Made by a program: the position numbers and the translations under genes
In this document: positions 8,122 to 16,654 of the stretch, piece by piece
Position numbering within the stretch: position 1 is the stretch's first letter
How the letters are laid out: each line of letters starts with the position of its first letter
The notes under the pieces: generated by a model
What the model was told of the DNA's origin: nothing
The model's database searches: none
What the model saw: only the letters and a program-made list of their open reading frames with translations
Source: a virus
DNA: 27,530 nt
IMG/VR virus record: IMGVR_UViG_3300034789_000834
Coordinates: 1 to 27,530 of that record
Direction: 5' to 3' (one strand)

Positions 8122-9209
8122 TGATAGATCCTAAATTTAAAGATATGCTTACTCTTGCCAATATGGGAGTTACCCCAGATGCTTTGACAGCTTTTCAAAA
8201 TCACAGAGATAAAATCCAACAAGGAGAAGATGCTCTAAAAATGAGAAATAGTGTTTTATTTGGCAACACTTTTGCAAATCCTAGCTCACAAACTAATGCT
8301 ACTTTTATACCGCCACAAGAAGGAAGTATGTATGATCCACAAAATCAAAGAAGACAAGTAGCAACAAAACTAGATATGGCTATGACAAATACTCCTGATC
8401 GGTTTATAAATCCTTTGTTGTCGCCTGATACTTTTGCTAGACCTAGCGGCAGTACATTACTTAATAATGTAAATGCAAACTCAGCTCCAGTAATGTTTCA
8501 AAATTTAAATAAAGAAGCTGTAGCAGACAATCTTGAAAAAACTATAGGAGCTGTTGATAAAAGAGAAAATAAACTTGCTAAAAGAAGGGAAGCATTTGAT
8601 AAAGTAAGAAGGTTTGGCTTAGCTTTACAAGGCAAAGATCCAAATGCTATGGACATGAAAAAAGTTTTACAACAACTACAAATTCAATCAAGTCTTTTAA
8701 ATCAAAAAAACACACAATCAATTATTCAAGCAAGAGAAGATAAAATAAGCCAAGAAAATGACATTATAAATTATGCTATGTCTGAGTTAGCTAATGATCC
8801 AAATGTTACAAACAAAAAAATATATGAAAATAATAGAGGTTTGTTATTAGAGTATGGAAAAACTAAGTTAAAAGAAAAACCTAGTCAAGTATTAGTCGGC
8901 TATATACGAGGTAATATAATGAGTCCTAATAAATTTAAAGAAATATCAAATATAAATGTTATAAAAGATATGGTTGTAAATAATCCAGATATAGCAAATG
9001 TATCAGGCGATAAAGTACAGGAATTTTTTGATTTTGTGAAAGGAATTAGTTATAACGATTATGCAAATAATGTAAATGGAGCTAGAGATTTTATAAATCA
9101 ACTTATAAGATTGCCAAAAGATTTCATAACTGACGGAGAATATACATCTTTAGAAATACAACAAAGATTAAATTCTTTTATGAACCCCCTAAATATGCCT
9201 GTAAACTAA
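8121..9209 (+). CDS. Hypothetical internal virion protein
   Basis: 362 residues, family not recognised. Largely alpha-helical with Gln/Asn/Lys-rich segments, a probable coiled coil around 170-215, and no membrane segment. It sits between the AFGG-motif protein and the giant internal protein, where podoviruses encode core or ejection proteins (such as T7 gp14-gp16 or P22 gp7/gp20/gp16). The start shares one base with the previous stop, and a Gly-coding GGT/GGC run upstream replaces any SD. Confidence 0.68.
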   Translation: MIDPKFKDMLTLANMGVTPDALTAFQNHRDKIQQGEDALKMRNSVLFGNTFANPSSQTNATFIPPQEGSMYDPQNQRRQVATKLDMAMTNTPDRFINPLLSPDTFARPSGSTLLNNVNANSAPVMFQNLNKEAVADNLEKTIGAVDKRENKLAKRREAFDKVRRFGLALQGKDPNAMDMKKVLQQLQIQSSLLNQKNTQSIIQAREDKISQENDIINYAMSELANDPNVTNKKIYENNRGLLLEYGKTKLKEKPSQVLVGYIRGNIMSPNKFKEISNINVIKDMVVNNPDIANVSGDKVQEFFDFVKGISYNDYANNVNGARDFINQLIRLPKDFITDGEYTSLEIQQRLNSFMNPLNMPVN

Positions 9210-9215
9210 TGAATA

Positions 9216-12200
9216 ATGTCTTTATTAGATGATTTCAATGCCGGAAAAGATTTAAGTAAAAATAATTTTTTTGACCTAAACACCGAACAAACAAATTCCG
9301 AAACTACCTTAGAAACTACACCAGAAGAAAGCGTTGGTTTTGGTTCTAATGTTTTTAGAACATTAGTAGGAGCAGGAAGGGATTTAACTCAAGGAACTTT
9401 AGATTTTGCAAAATTTATAACACCTGATGCTTTAGATTATGGATTTATTTATGGAGATAATCCAAACACAGAAGAAGTAGAAAGCGGTTTAAGATTTGGT
9501 TACACAGGAAAAGACTCTGGTGTGCCAAGAGTAACTTTGCCAGAAGTAGAAGAACCTACATATTTTGGCGGTTCTTTTCTTAGAGATGTAACCCAATTTG
9601 CAGTACCTTTTTCTAAATTAAATACAGTAACAGCTCCTTTTAGAACTGTTGCCGGTCCAGGAACTTCAATAGGATCTAATATTGCAAATAGATTTTTAAC
9701 ACCTGGATTTGGAAAAAATACTTTAGATAGGTTTGGCTCTAATGTCGCTAGATATGGAACTTTAGGAGCAGTTACAGAGAATATAGCTTTTAGTCCTTAC
9801 GAACCTAGATTGTCTAATTTAGTACAAGAATATCCTATGTTACAAAATCCTATAACTGAATATTTACAATCAGATCCTAATGACAGCGAAGCAGAAGCAA
9901 GATTAAAAATGACTATAGAAGGGTTTGGATTAGGTATTCCTTTTGAATATATTAGTAGTGCCATAACTACATATTCTAGAAATAAAGCAATCGCAAGAGA
10001 GCAAAGAATAGCAGAAGGAATAGAAAAAAATAAACTTCCAGAAGGAGAAGATTTTGTAGGTCCTGCAAGACCAGAAAAACCTATAGAAACTACAGTAGAA
10101 GAAGTTATAAAAGATCAAAAATTAGATATACCTATTTATAGAGAAGACGGATCTTTAGATATAGATTTAGGAAAAAATAATTCAAAATTAGGAAATTATT
10201 TAAAAAAGGCAGAATTTAATGATGATGATGTTGCTTTTAATAAATTTATAAAACGCAGAGTAAGATCAGAGTCTTATGGTTATGGCAAAAAATTTAAAAA
10301 TCTTTTTGAAAGATACAATAGACTTTTTGGAGAAGGAAATGAAGAAAGAGGATTAGCAAACAGATTTTTAGCAGAAGAAATTTCTAAAATTAAAGTTAAA
10401 GCTGATAAAGATTGGAAAAAATATAAAGCAGGAAAAACACCAGAAAGTCCTTTAAACAACAGACTTCAAGAACCAGATATGCCAGAAGTTTTCCCTACTG
10501 CTAAAGGAGTTTTAAGACAGCTAAGACCTTTTACTTATGCACAATTAAAAGTAAGTGAAATAGGGGACTCTTTAGGACTTAATGATAGTAGAGGAAGGCC
10601 TAGTAGAGCTTATTACAAAAAAAGTAAACCTGATTACGAGTCAGAAACTCAAAAAATTGTAAGAGAAAAAAGAGAACAAGATGAAATTATGGACTCTTCA
10701 TGGTGGGACGGCCTTGCAGAACAATTTGAGCGACAAGGATTTGAGCTTAGTTACGATACCGCATCACAAGTATTAGCTAAAGGAGATGATAGTAATTCAG
10801 CAGAAAATGTATTAAAAAAATTAATAGAAGAAGACGCTTATAGACCAGATGATGCTTATAAGCTACTAGAATACGAAAGATTATTAGAAGGTATAGATCA
10901 AGAAAGACGCTTTTTAGAAGGAGAAGGTTTTGATCCAGATGAATTATTAGACGATCAAATAGACGCAATTCTTCTTAATACTCAAAAAAACTTAGATGAT
11001 AGACTTGATTTAAACCAAGAAATTTTTGAAAACTATACACCACCTAATTTAAGAGGAGATCAGGGATTGCCATTAGGAGAAGGAGCTGATGCTCCGCCTG
11101 GAACTCCACCACCACCTAGATCAGACGAAGGCCCTATACCAGAAGGGCCTATAGATCCAGATAAATTAGCTAATATAAATTTAACTAAATATGATTTAAG
11201 GCCAGAAGATATAGAAGCTCTAACAAGTCAAGCTATAAGAAATAATAATTGGGTTGGAGCTAGAAACAAAATGAAATTTGGTTCTGACGGAAGCATTTTA
11301 AGAGAAGACGCTTTAGCTTCTGGATTAACTATTGATAAATTTATTAATGCTCCTAGAAATTATAAATTTTCTCCGCAAGAAATTATGGCGGCTAGAATGA
11401 TGTTGCAATATTTGGCAAAACAAACTAGCGAATTATCTAGAACATTAAAAGCAAAAGTAGAATTAGGAGTTACGCCAAGCAATCAAGAACTTTACAATTT
11501 TCAATTACTAGAAATGGATTTAGGAGCTGTCGGAGAAAGAATTGTTGGAGAAACCGCATACGCAGGACAATTATTAAATTCTTTCAAATATGCTGTTGAA
11601 AATCTTACCGCAGTCCAAGCAAGAAAATTTGTAGATGATATTGTAGATGCTAGAAAAAATGAAAAGAATGACATTTTAGCAAGGGTTATGAACGCCGCAG
11701 AGTTAGATCCTGATGCTGTAGCTCTTAATGCACAAAGCTCAGTAAGGCCGCCAAGTGTTTTAGACATGACTCAAGAATTTTGGATTAACACTTTGCTTTC
11801 TGGTATTCCAACACAAGTAGTAAATGTAGGTAGTAATGCCATAGTGGCAGGTTTTAGACCTTTAGAAAGTTATCTTGCATCTGTATCAGGATTAGTAGGT
11901 AGGGCATTTGGCTCAAAAAAACCTAGACTGTCTTTTTCAGAGTCTAACGGAAGGGCGTTTGCTACTATTTATGGATTAAGAGATGCTATTAAATCATTTG
12001 GAAAAGCATTTTATGATCCGGAGTCGGTAAAAGATCCAAATACAAAATTAGAATTAGCTAGACAAAAAGCTATTAATACTCCTTTAAAAATTCCAGAGCA
12101 AGTGCCGCTAGTCGGTGGTTTTGATTTAATTGGAGATACAATCAGATTGCCAGGCAGAACTTTATTAGCAGGAGATACATTTTTTAAACAATTATCTTAT

Positions 12201-13586
12201 AACCAAGAAATTTACGGCAGAGCTTTTGATATAGCCGCAAAAAAAGGATTAAGAAATCCTAAAGACTTTATGACAGAAGTAAATAATTTGGTTTTACAAC
12301 ATAGAAACAATCCAACAGGAAAAGTTTTAGGAGATAATTTTGAAGAAATTGCTAGAGAACAAGGTCGTTATCAAACTTTTACTCAAGATTTAGGAGCTTC
12401 CGGTAGGGCATTTCAAAAAATGTTAAATGGAAATATGCAATTAGCAAAATTTATAGTGCCATTTGTAAGAACTCCTGTAAATATTGTTAAATTTTATGGA
12501 GAAAGAGTGCCTGTATTTAATACTTTTAGCAGAAGATTAAGGCAAGATTTTCTTGCCGGTGGTGTTAAAAGGGACGAATTTATAGCTAAATCAACTATAG
12601 GTTTAGGATTAGGTTATCTGGCTTATGAATTAGCTTCGCAAGGAAAAATAATTGGTGGTGGACCTACTGACAGGAGAGAAAGAAGTCAATGGCTACAAGA
12701 TAATGTTCCTTATTCCTTTGTTGGAGCAGACGGAAAAACTTATGAGTTTTTTAGATTTGAACCAGTAGCTATGATTTTTGGTATAAGTGCTGATTTACAA
12801 GGAGTAATGAAAGAAATATCTGAAAATCCAGAATTATATGGAGAAAACGGAGAATTTTTAAATGAAAAATGGGGAGATGCAATATTGCAATTAACATCAG
12901 GTATGCTTTTTTCATTACAAAGAAACTTAACAGATAAAACTTTTTTTAGAGGTATAACTGACTTTGTTAATGCTTTAGAAACAGACAACGCTTCTTCAAT
13001 GGAAGCATACATCAATAATTTTGCGGCTTCTTTTGTACCTACCATGCTTAGAAATATAAATGATTATCAAGATCCTTTTATTAGAGATGCTAGAGATGCT
13101 ATGGATAAAATAAAAGATGATTTGCCTTTCTTTAGTAATAAATATTTACCTAAGAAAAGAAACATTTTTGGAGAGCCAAAATTAAGAAGAAAGCAAGGTA
13201 GCCAAGTTTTTTCTCCAATTACTATTGACAGTACGCCGCCAGATCCTATGTTAGAAGAATTTAATAAAGCAAATTATTATCCTGGACAAATGAAAAGAAA
13301 CATAGACGGCGTAGAGTTAAATGAAAAACAATACGAGTATATGCTTTCAAGATTAGAAAATATAAATGGAAGAACAGCTAGAGAACTTTTTGAAAATTTA
13401 ACTAATAACTTTAATGATAGTATTCCGCCAAGATTTAGGAGAGATGAACTCACTAAACTTATGAGCGATATAAGAACATTTGCTAGAGAAAAAACTTTAA
13501 TAGCACTTACAAGAGATAAGAACAGTCCAATTTACGATCCTGTATGGGCCAAAAAATACGAAGATAAAATAAAAGATTTACAGTAA
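9216..13586 (+). CDS. Giant internal virion (ejection) protein
   Basis: 1456 residues, the largest gene here. The size, the place last among the virion proteins, and the central block near residue 850 (WINTLLSGIPTQVVNVGSNA, preceded by S-V-L-D-M-T-Q-E-F) fit the large internal proteins of marine podoviruses that form the ejection channel. Other features are a charged coiled-coil-rich region (about 250-620), a Pro-rich linker with acidic residues (about 615-650), and moderately hydrophobic helices around 1115-1145. No lytic transglycosylase catalytic motif was seen, unlike T7 gp16. It starts six bases after the previous stop and ends taATG with the nuclease gene. Confidence 0.78.
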   Translation: MSLLDDFNAGKDLSKNNFFDLNTEQTNSETTLETTPEESVGFGSNVFRTLVGAGRDLTQGTLDFAKFITPDALDYGFIYGDNPNTEEVESGLRFGYTGKDSGVPRVTLPEVEEPTYFGGSFLRDVTQFAVPFSKLNTVTAPFRTVAGPGTSIGSNIANRFLTPGFGKNTLDRFGSNVARYGTLGAVTENIAFSPYEPRLSNLVQEYPMLQNPITEYLQSDPNDSEAEARLKMTIEGFGLGIPFEYISSAITTYSRNKAIAREQRIAEGIEKNKLPEGEDFVGPARPEKPIETTVEEVIKDQKLDIPIYREDGSLDIDLGKNNSKLGNYLKKAEFNDDDVAFNKFIKRRVRSESYGYGKKFKNLFERYNRLFGEGNEERGLANRFLAEEISKIKVKADKDWKKYKAGKTPESPLNNRLQEPDMPEVFPTAKGVLRQLRPFTYAQLKVSEIGDSLGLNDSRGRPSRAYYKKSKPDYESETQKIVREKREQDEIMDSSWWDGLAEQFERQGFELSYDTASQVLAKGDDSNSAENVLKKLIEEDAYRPDDAYKLLEYERLLEGIDQERRFLEGEGFDPDELLDDQIDAILLNTQKNLDDRLDLNQEIFENYTPPNLRGDQGLPLGEGADAPPGTPPPPRSDEGPIPEGPIDPDKLANINLTKYDLRPEDIEALTSQAIRNNNWVGARNKMKFGSDGSILREDALASGLTIDKFINAPRNYKFSPQEIMAARMMLQYLAKQTSELSRTLKAKVELGVTPSNQELYNFQLLEMDLGAVGERIVGETAYAGQLLNSFKYAVENLTAVQARKFVDDIVDARKNEKNDILARVMNAAELDPDAVALNAQSSVRPPSVLDMTQEFWINTLLSGIPTQVVNVGSNAIVAGFRPLESYLASVSGLVGRAFGSKKPRLSFSESNGRAFATIYGLRDAIKSFGKAFYDPESVKDPNTKLELARQKAINTPLKIPEQVPLVGGFDLIGDTIRLPGRTLLAGDTFFKQLSYNQEIYGRAFDIAAKKGLRNPKDFMTEVNNLVLQHRNNPTGKVLGDNFEEIAREQGRYQTFTQDLGASGRAFQKMLNGNMQLAKFIVPFVRTPVNIVKFYGERVPVFNTFSRRLRQDFLAGGVKRDEFIAKSTIGLGLGYLAYELASQGKIIGGGPTDRRERSQWLQDNVPYSFVGADGKTYEFFRFEPVAMIFGISADLQGVMKEISENPELYGENGEFLNEKWGDAILQLTSGMLFSLQRNLTDKTFFRGITDFVNALETDNASSMEAYINNFAASFVPTMLRNINDYQDPFIRDARDAMDKIKDDLPFFSNKYLPKKRNIFGEPKLRRKQGSQVFSPITIDSTPPDPMLEEFNKANYYPGQMKRNIDGVELNEKQYEYMLSRLENINGRTARELFENLTNNFNDSIPPRFRRDELTKLMSDIRTFAREKTLIALTRDKNSPIYDPVWAKKYEDKIKDLQ

Positions 13587-14038
13587 TGCCTTGCCCTACA
13601 GAAAGAGTTGGGAAATGCGGAGAACATTTAACAGCTTCTTTTCTTTACTCATTTGGATCAGATCTGGTTACAATGCCACACGGATCTCACGCTGATATAG
13701 TTTTTGAATACAAAAATATTTTGTATAAATGCCAAGTAAAAACTGTTACCAAAAAAAAGAAATATATATCTAAACATAACGGCAGACATTATAGGACCGG
13801 TTGGTGTTGGGATATTAGAAGGGGTGGTAATACTAAAGAAAGAAGATATGGTACAAAAGGTACACACAATATAGATCTTTACGCTTTAGTCTGTCTTCCT
13901 TACAAAAATATAATATTTGTACCTTTCTTAAAAAAAACCAGAATAACTTTTAATGACAATGAAGTTAAAAACGCAGACTCAAAAGAAACTTTAAAATACA
14001 CTTTAGATTTAATTAAGCAAGATCAACTTGTTAGCTAA
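13586..14038 (+). CDS. PD-(D/E)XK endonuclease (resolvase-like)
   Basis: 150 residues. Catalytic pattern of the PD-(D/E)XK superfamily: Glu13 in the first helix (GEHLTASFLY), Asp37 in G-S-H-A-D-I-V-F-E, and Gln50-Val-Lys52 replacing E-x-K. A later N-I-D-L-Y-A-L-V strand and I-I-F-V-P strand match the PD-(D/E)XK_5/Hjc-like subfamily. Expected activity is metal-dependent DNA cleavage, possibly of Holliday junctions or branches during packaging or integration. It is the last gene of the virion operon and its final 30 bases overlap the convergent integrase. The start shares a base with the stop of the giant protein. Confidence 0.75.
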   Translation: MPCPTERVGKCGEHLTASFLYSFGSDLVTMPHGSHADIVFEYKNILYKCQVKTVTKKKKYISKHNGRHYRTGWCWDIRRGGNTKERRYGTKGTHNIDLYALVCLPYKNIIFVPFLKKTRITFNDNEVKNADSKETLKYTLDLIKQDQLVS

Positions 14039-15118
14039 CTCTACATTGTTTTTAGAAACTTCCTGTCTAATTTCTCCGTATCTTTGCATAGAAGATAAGC
14101 TCTGATGTCCTAATAAGTTTCCTACTTGCCTATGTCCTAAACCTGCTGACAAACAATATGTAGCGAATGAGTGTCTTAAATCATGTAATCTTAAATGCGG
14201 ACAATCACATTCTTTTCTAATTCTATCCCAAGTTTTTTCCGGAGATTTAATGCCAGTTATGGTTTTTTCGTTAGGATAGACTTCTATAATTTTATTTACA
14301 ATTTTCATAGCATTATCTGACAAATAGATAATTCTATCCTTGCCGGTTTTTTTACCTGTTTTGTATTGGTCAAAAGGTATTACAATTTTATTGTCTTTTA
14401 TCCAAGATCTTTGTGCGTTTGCTATCTCGCTTTTTCTAGCTCCTGTTAGTATGAGTAACCATATAAAAGATATGGACCTAATCTTTCCTGGCTCAAAGTT
14501 TTCTAATTCATTAAGTTTTTTGAATACTTTTAGTTTTTCTTTTTCGGTATAGCTAGTAGTAATTTTCTTTTCTGGATTACCTTTTATACTTCTGGCTATA
14601 TTATTTTCTATACCATAACATTCTTCATCAATAGCAAAATTTAAACTAGCTACTATAAATTTAAGGAATTTGTTTGCTTGTGATTTACTTTTTTTAGAAA
14701 TAAATGCAAAAACATTTTTAATATCTTTTCTTGTTAATTCATTTACATAGATAGATCCAAGATACTTTTTTGCATAATTTTGATATAAAGATTGATATTG
14801 TTTTGTTGTAGTTTCTTTTACATCTCTTGCCTTACAGTCTTTTATGTATTCAGAAAACAAAACATCATACTTAATTTCTGTTGCGTCTTTTGGATCTTCT
14901 ACTAAACCTTCTTCTATATCTTTGTAATGAGAATAAATTTTTATAGCTCTTTTGCGTATTTCGGTAATACTTTCATCTGGATAACGAGCTTCTATTTTTC
15001 TTTTTATTTTTTTTCCTTTGTTATGCCAAATTAAATAATAGTATTTAGATCCGTTTCTATATCTGGTTTTTAACTTATTAAATTTTTTATCAGCTATATG
15101 CCTATCTTTTTCTTCCAT
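14009..15118 (-). CDS. int: Tyrosine integrase
   Basis: 369 residues. All catalytic residues are visible: Arg228 (L-T-G-A-R-K-S-E-I), a beta-hairpin Lys in K-T-G-K-D-R-I-I-Y-L, His312 and Arg315 (H-D-L-R-H-S-F), His338 (L-L-G-H) and nucleophile Tyr347 (M-Q-R-Y). N-terminal arm-binding region about 15-70; SAM-like core-binding domain about 83-175; catalytic domain about 190-360. It should recombine phage attP with host attB. Strong SD (AAGGAG, spacing 7) follows the end of the PAPS-like gene. The 3' end overlaps the convergent nuclease by 30 bases with no terminator between them. No attP could be identified next to it. Confidence 0.95.
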   Translation of the reverse strand: MEEKDRHIADKKFNKLKTRYRNGSKYYYLIWHNKGKKIKRKIEARYPDESITEIRKRAIKIYSHYKDIEEGLVEDPKDATEIKYDVLFSEYIKDCKARDVKETTTKQYQSLYQNYAKKYLGSIYVNELTRKDIKNVFAFISKKSKSQANKFLKFIVASLNFAIDEECYGIENNIARSIKGNPEKKITTSYTEKEKLKVFKKLNELENFEPGKIRSISFIWLLILTGARKSEIANAQRSWIKDNKIVIPFDQYKTGKKTGKDRIIYLSDNAMKIVNKIIEVYPNEKTITGIKSPEKTWDRIRKECDCPHLRLHDLRHSFATYCLSAGLGHRQVGNLLGHQSLSSMQRYGEIRQEVSKNNVELANKLILLN

Positions 15119-15129
15119 GTTTTTCTCCT

Positions 15130-15966
15130 TTAATCATGGCAAAAACAACTCCTTGTATCATCATCAAATAATTCTATTTGTTTTTCTTCCAAGTTTGTTA
15201 AATTTACCAAGTCTATATAATTTCCGTCTTTTCTAAATGTTGCATTTATTTTTCTCTCTTGTTCAATCCACCATTCAGCTAAATCTGGTTTTTCTTTTAT
15301 AATTTTTGTTAAAGTTTTTCTACCTTTCAAATAACATAAATCACAATTACCGGCTAATGTTTTACCATTATTATTTGTAAGTTTTAAATCAAAGTTATTT
15401 TTTTGCCAAAAATTAAAAACATCTTGTATCGTTACTTTGTTAGTGTATAAAGGACAAACTGAGTCCCAAGAGTTTATATTATTATCATTTTGCCTGTTTT
15501 GTTTTGCTACTCTCATTGGCTCGTCATATCTCAACCCAACTACATTTGTCCATTCTTTATGACCTTTTTGTTTCATAAATCTTTTCATTACATTCATTTT
15601 GAGTTCTTGCGTACACATTCTCATTACTGGATTAGGCAACATATTTCTTCTTTCTATTAATGCAGAAAAAGGTTCTCCATTTCTACTAGCGGTTTCGTAT
15701 GAAACTTCTTTAGTCCTGTATATAGGCCTTTCATTTGATATTTCTAGTTCTAACCAATAAATATAACAGTCCCATTTATCAGCACAATCTTTTACAAAAT
15801 CTAAAGTTTGTGGCATTTCTTTTCCTGTGTTAGCAAAAACCACATAAACATCTTCTGGCAGAGTTCCTTTATGAGCTTCTATAATTTTTTTTAACATATA
15901 TCCAGATGTCCTTCCGCCGCTAAAACTAACAAGAGCAGGTCCTTCTATTTTGTATGCGTCAATCAT
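15130..15966 (-). CDS. PAPS-reductase-like PP-loop enzyme with Cys motifs
   Basis: 278 residues. Adenine-nucleotide alpha-hydrolase (PP-loop) fold: S-F-S-G-G-R-T-S at 14-21, F-A-N-T-G-K-E at 44-50, and V-G-L-R-Y-D-E at 143-149, all typical of PAPS reductase/DndC-like proteins. Cysteines Cys118 (M-C-T-Q), Cys171 (C-P-L-Y), Cys208 and Cys211 (N-C-D-L-C), Cys274 and Cys276 could bind Fe-S or act as redox thiols. Phage members are annotated as PAPS reductase family but their substrate is uncertain: sulfate assimilation, DNA phosphorothioation or RNA thiolation are possible. No DndA/B/D/E partners are visible. Overlaps DUF3310 by 8 bases. Confidence 0.85.
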   Translation of the reverse strand: MIDAYKIEGPALVSFSGGRTSGYMLKKIIEAHKGTLPEDVYVVFANTGKEMPQTLDFVKDCADKWDCYIYWLELEISNERPIYRTKEVSYETASRNGEPFSALIERRNMLPNPVMRMCTQELKMNVMKRFMKQKGHKEWTNVVGLRYDEPMRVAKQNRQNDNNINSWDSVCPLYTNKVTIQDVFNFWQKNNFDLKLTNNNGKTLAGNCDLCYLKGRKTLTKIIKEKPDLAEWWIEQERKINATFRKDGNYIDLVNLTNLEEKQIELFDDDTRSCFCHD

Positions 15967-16183
15967 TTTTTTTATGCACTAATTCTATTTCCATTTCTAA
16001 GTAATGTATTGCTTTATTAAGATCATCAATCCTACTGCCCTTATCTCTACTAATATATTTAACAGCATTACCACAACAATAAGATAGTTTGTTAGCCAAT
16101 ATATACTCTATTGGCTCTATGCCTAGTTTCTTGTAGTGATTACCTGCTACTTGTTTTTTTAGAGTTTTTGGTTTCCTTGACAT
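15959..16183 (-). CDS. DUF3310 protein
   Basis: 74 residues from the ATG at 16183; a longer form from TTG at 16231 is possible but starts deeper inside the upstream gene. The sequence (VAGNHYKKLGIEPIEYILAN, then C-C-G-N-A-V-K-Y-I-S-R and DLNKAIHYLEMEIE) is a clear DUF3310 (phage SaV-like) match, including the H-Y, P-x-E and NAVKYI-R motifs. The function is unknown; the family is very common in phage early or nucleotide-metabolism operons. It is nested out of frame in the upstream 41-residue gene for 44 bases and overlaps the PAPS-like gene by 8. Confidence 0.88.
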   Translation of the reverse strand: MSRKPKTLKKQVAGNHYKKLGIEPIEYILANKLSYCCGNAVKYISRDKGSRIDDLNKAIHYLEMEIELVHKKND

Positions 16184-16265
16184 TTTTTTTAAATATTTTA
16201 TCCCAATTTTTTTCAAAAGTTTTTTTATCAACTTTCATAGGACGAGGATCTGATCCTTTCGACAT
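16140..16265 (-). CDS. Small basic protein, MSKGS-PRP type
   Basis: 41 residues, found by reading the minus strand in a second frame. The start MSKGSDPRP followed by N-W-D-K-I-F matches a small conserved phage protein (M-x-K-G-S-x-P-R-P...F-x-x-x-W-D-x-I-F) that I recall being encoded next to DUF3310 in many phages. Very rich in Lys. The ATG shares a base with the stop of the upstream membrane-protein gene, and the end overlaps DUF3310 by 44 bases in another frame. Function unknown. Confidence 0.72.
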   Translation of the reverse strand: MSKGSDPRPMKVDKKTFEKNWDKIFKKNVKETKNSKKTSSR

Positions 16266-16393
16266 TATATTTTTGTGAGAATTGCGATTAGCAAGACATT
16301 AGTTATGAAAATTTCTCCTGCGAGTATCGAGTGATACCATACCCAACGAGCTTTATAAATATTTTCAATAGTAATTTCTTCGTCCTTTCTCAT
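16265..16393 (-). CDS. Small single-pass membrane protein
   Basis: 42 residues: a charged N-terminus (MRKDEEITIENI), then K-A-R-W-V-W-Y-H, then a hydrophobic helix of about 20 residues (about 22-41) ending the protein. It is first in the minus-strand integrase operon and coupled by taATG to the 41-residue gene. Similar tiny ARWVWYH-containing membrane proteins occur in phage operons as I recall, which raises confidence. It could be a holin-like or superinfection-related protein; nothing in the sequence decides this. Weak SD. Confidence 0.6.
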   Translation of the reverse strand: MRKDEEITIENIYKARWVWYHSILAGEIFITNVLLIAILTKI

Positions 16394-16459
16394 TTAATTA
16401 ATGTTTGCATTTCCTTAACATCTGTATATCATAATGGTTATGAGGAATAATATCTAGTC
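16394..16459. promoter_or_regulatory. Divergent control region, integrase operon / replication operon
   Basis: 66 bp between the leftward membrane-protein start and the rightward excisionase-like start. TTGCAT (about 16405) followed 16 bases later by TATCAT is a possible rightward promoter. AT-rich TTAATTAA lies just before the leftward start. The HTH protein encoded at 16460 is a natural candidate to bind here. Promoters are predicted by eye only. Confidence 0.4.
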
Positions 16460-16651
16460 GTGTCTAGCAATCAGAAGACATTTTTATCCAGGCAAGAGTG
16501 TGCTGAAAGGATCGGTGTTAGCGTGAGAACACTTGATCGTTGGCGTTTTTCTGGAGAAGGACCTAGTTATTACAAGATACAAAAAGCAGTAAAGTATGAG
16601 GAGCAAGATATTGAGAATTACTTGGATAGTCAAAAAATTATTACTTATTAA
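16460..16651 (+). CDS. Excisionase-like HTH (MerR-superfamily) protein
   Basis: 63 residues, GTG start. Residues 8-57 match the HTH_17/excisionase pattern: L-S-R-Q-E-C-A-E-R-I-G-V-S, then R-T-L-D-R-W, then G-P-x-Y-Y-K and V-x-Y-x-x-x-D-I-E-N-Y-L. These proteins bend DNA at attachment sites (Xis) or act as small regulators. It is transcribed away from the integrase operon as first gene of the replication operon, which fits either excisionase or a Cro/switch role. SD is poor (GAGG 14 bases upstream). Confidence 0.82.
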   Translation: MSSNQKTFLSRQECAERIGVSVRTLDRWRFSGEGPSYYKIQKAVKYEEQDIENYLDSQKIITY

Positions 16652-16654
16652 AAA

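Noticed and set aside
14030-14039. Palindrome GTTAGCTAAC as attP core or operator
   Set aside because: Ten-base palindromes are common at this length and the site is inside coding ends of two genes; no second copy was seen.
16232-16393. tRNA-like attP core near the integrase operon
   Set aside because: No T-arm/acceptor-like GGTTCRANNCC segment could be found; the sequence reads as two small overlapping ORFs instead.
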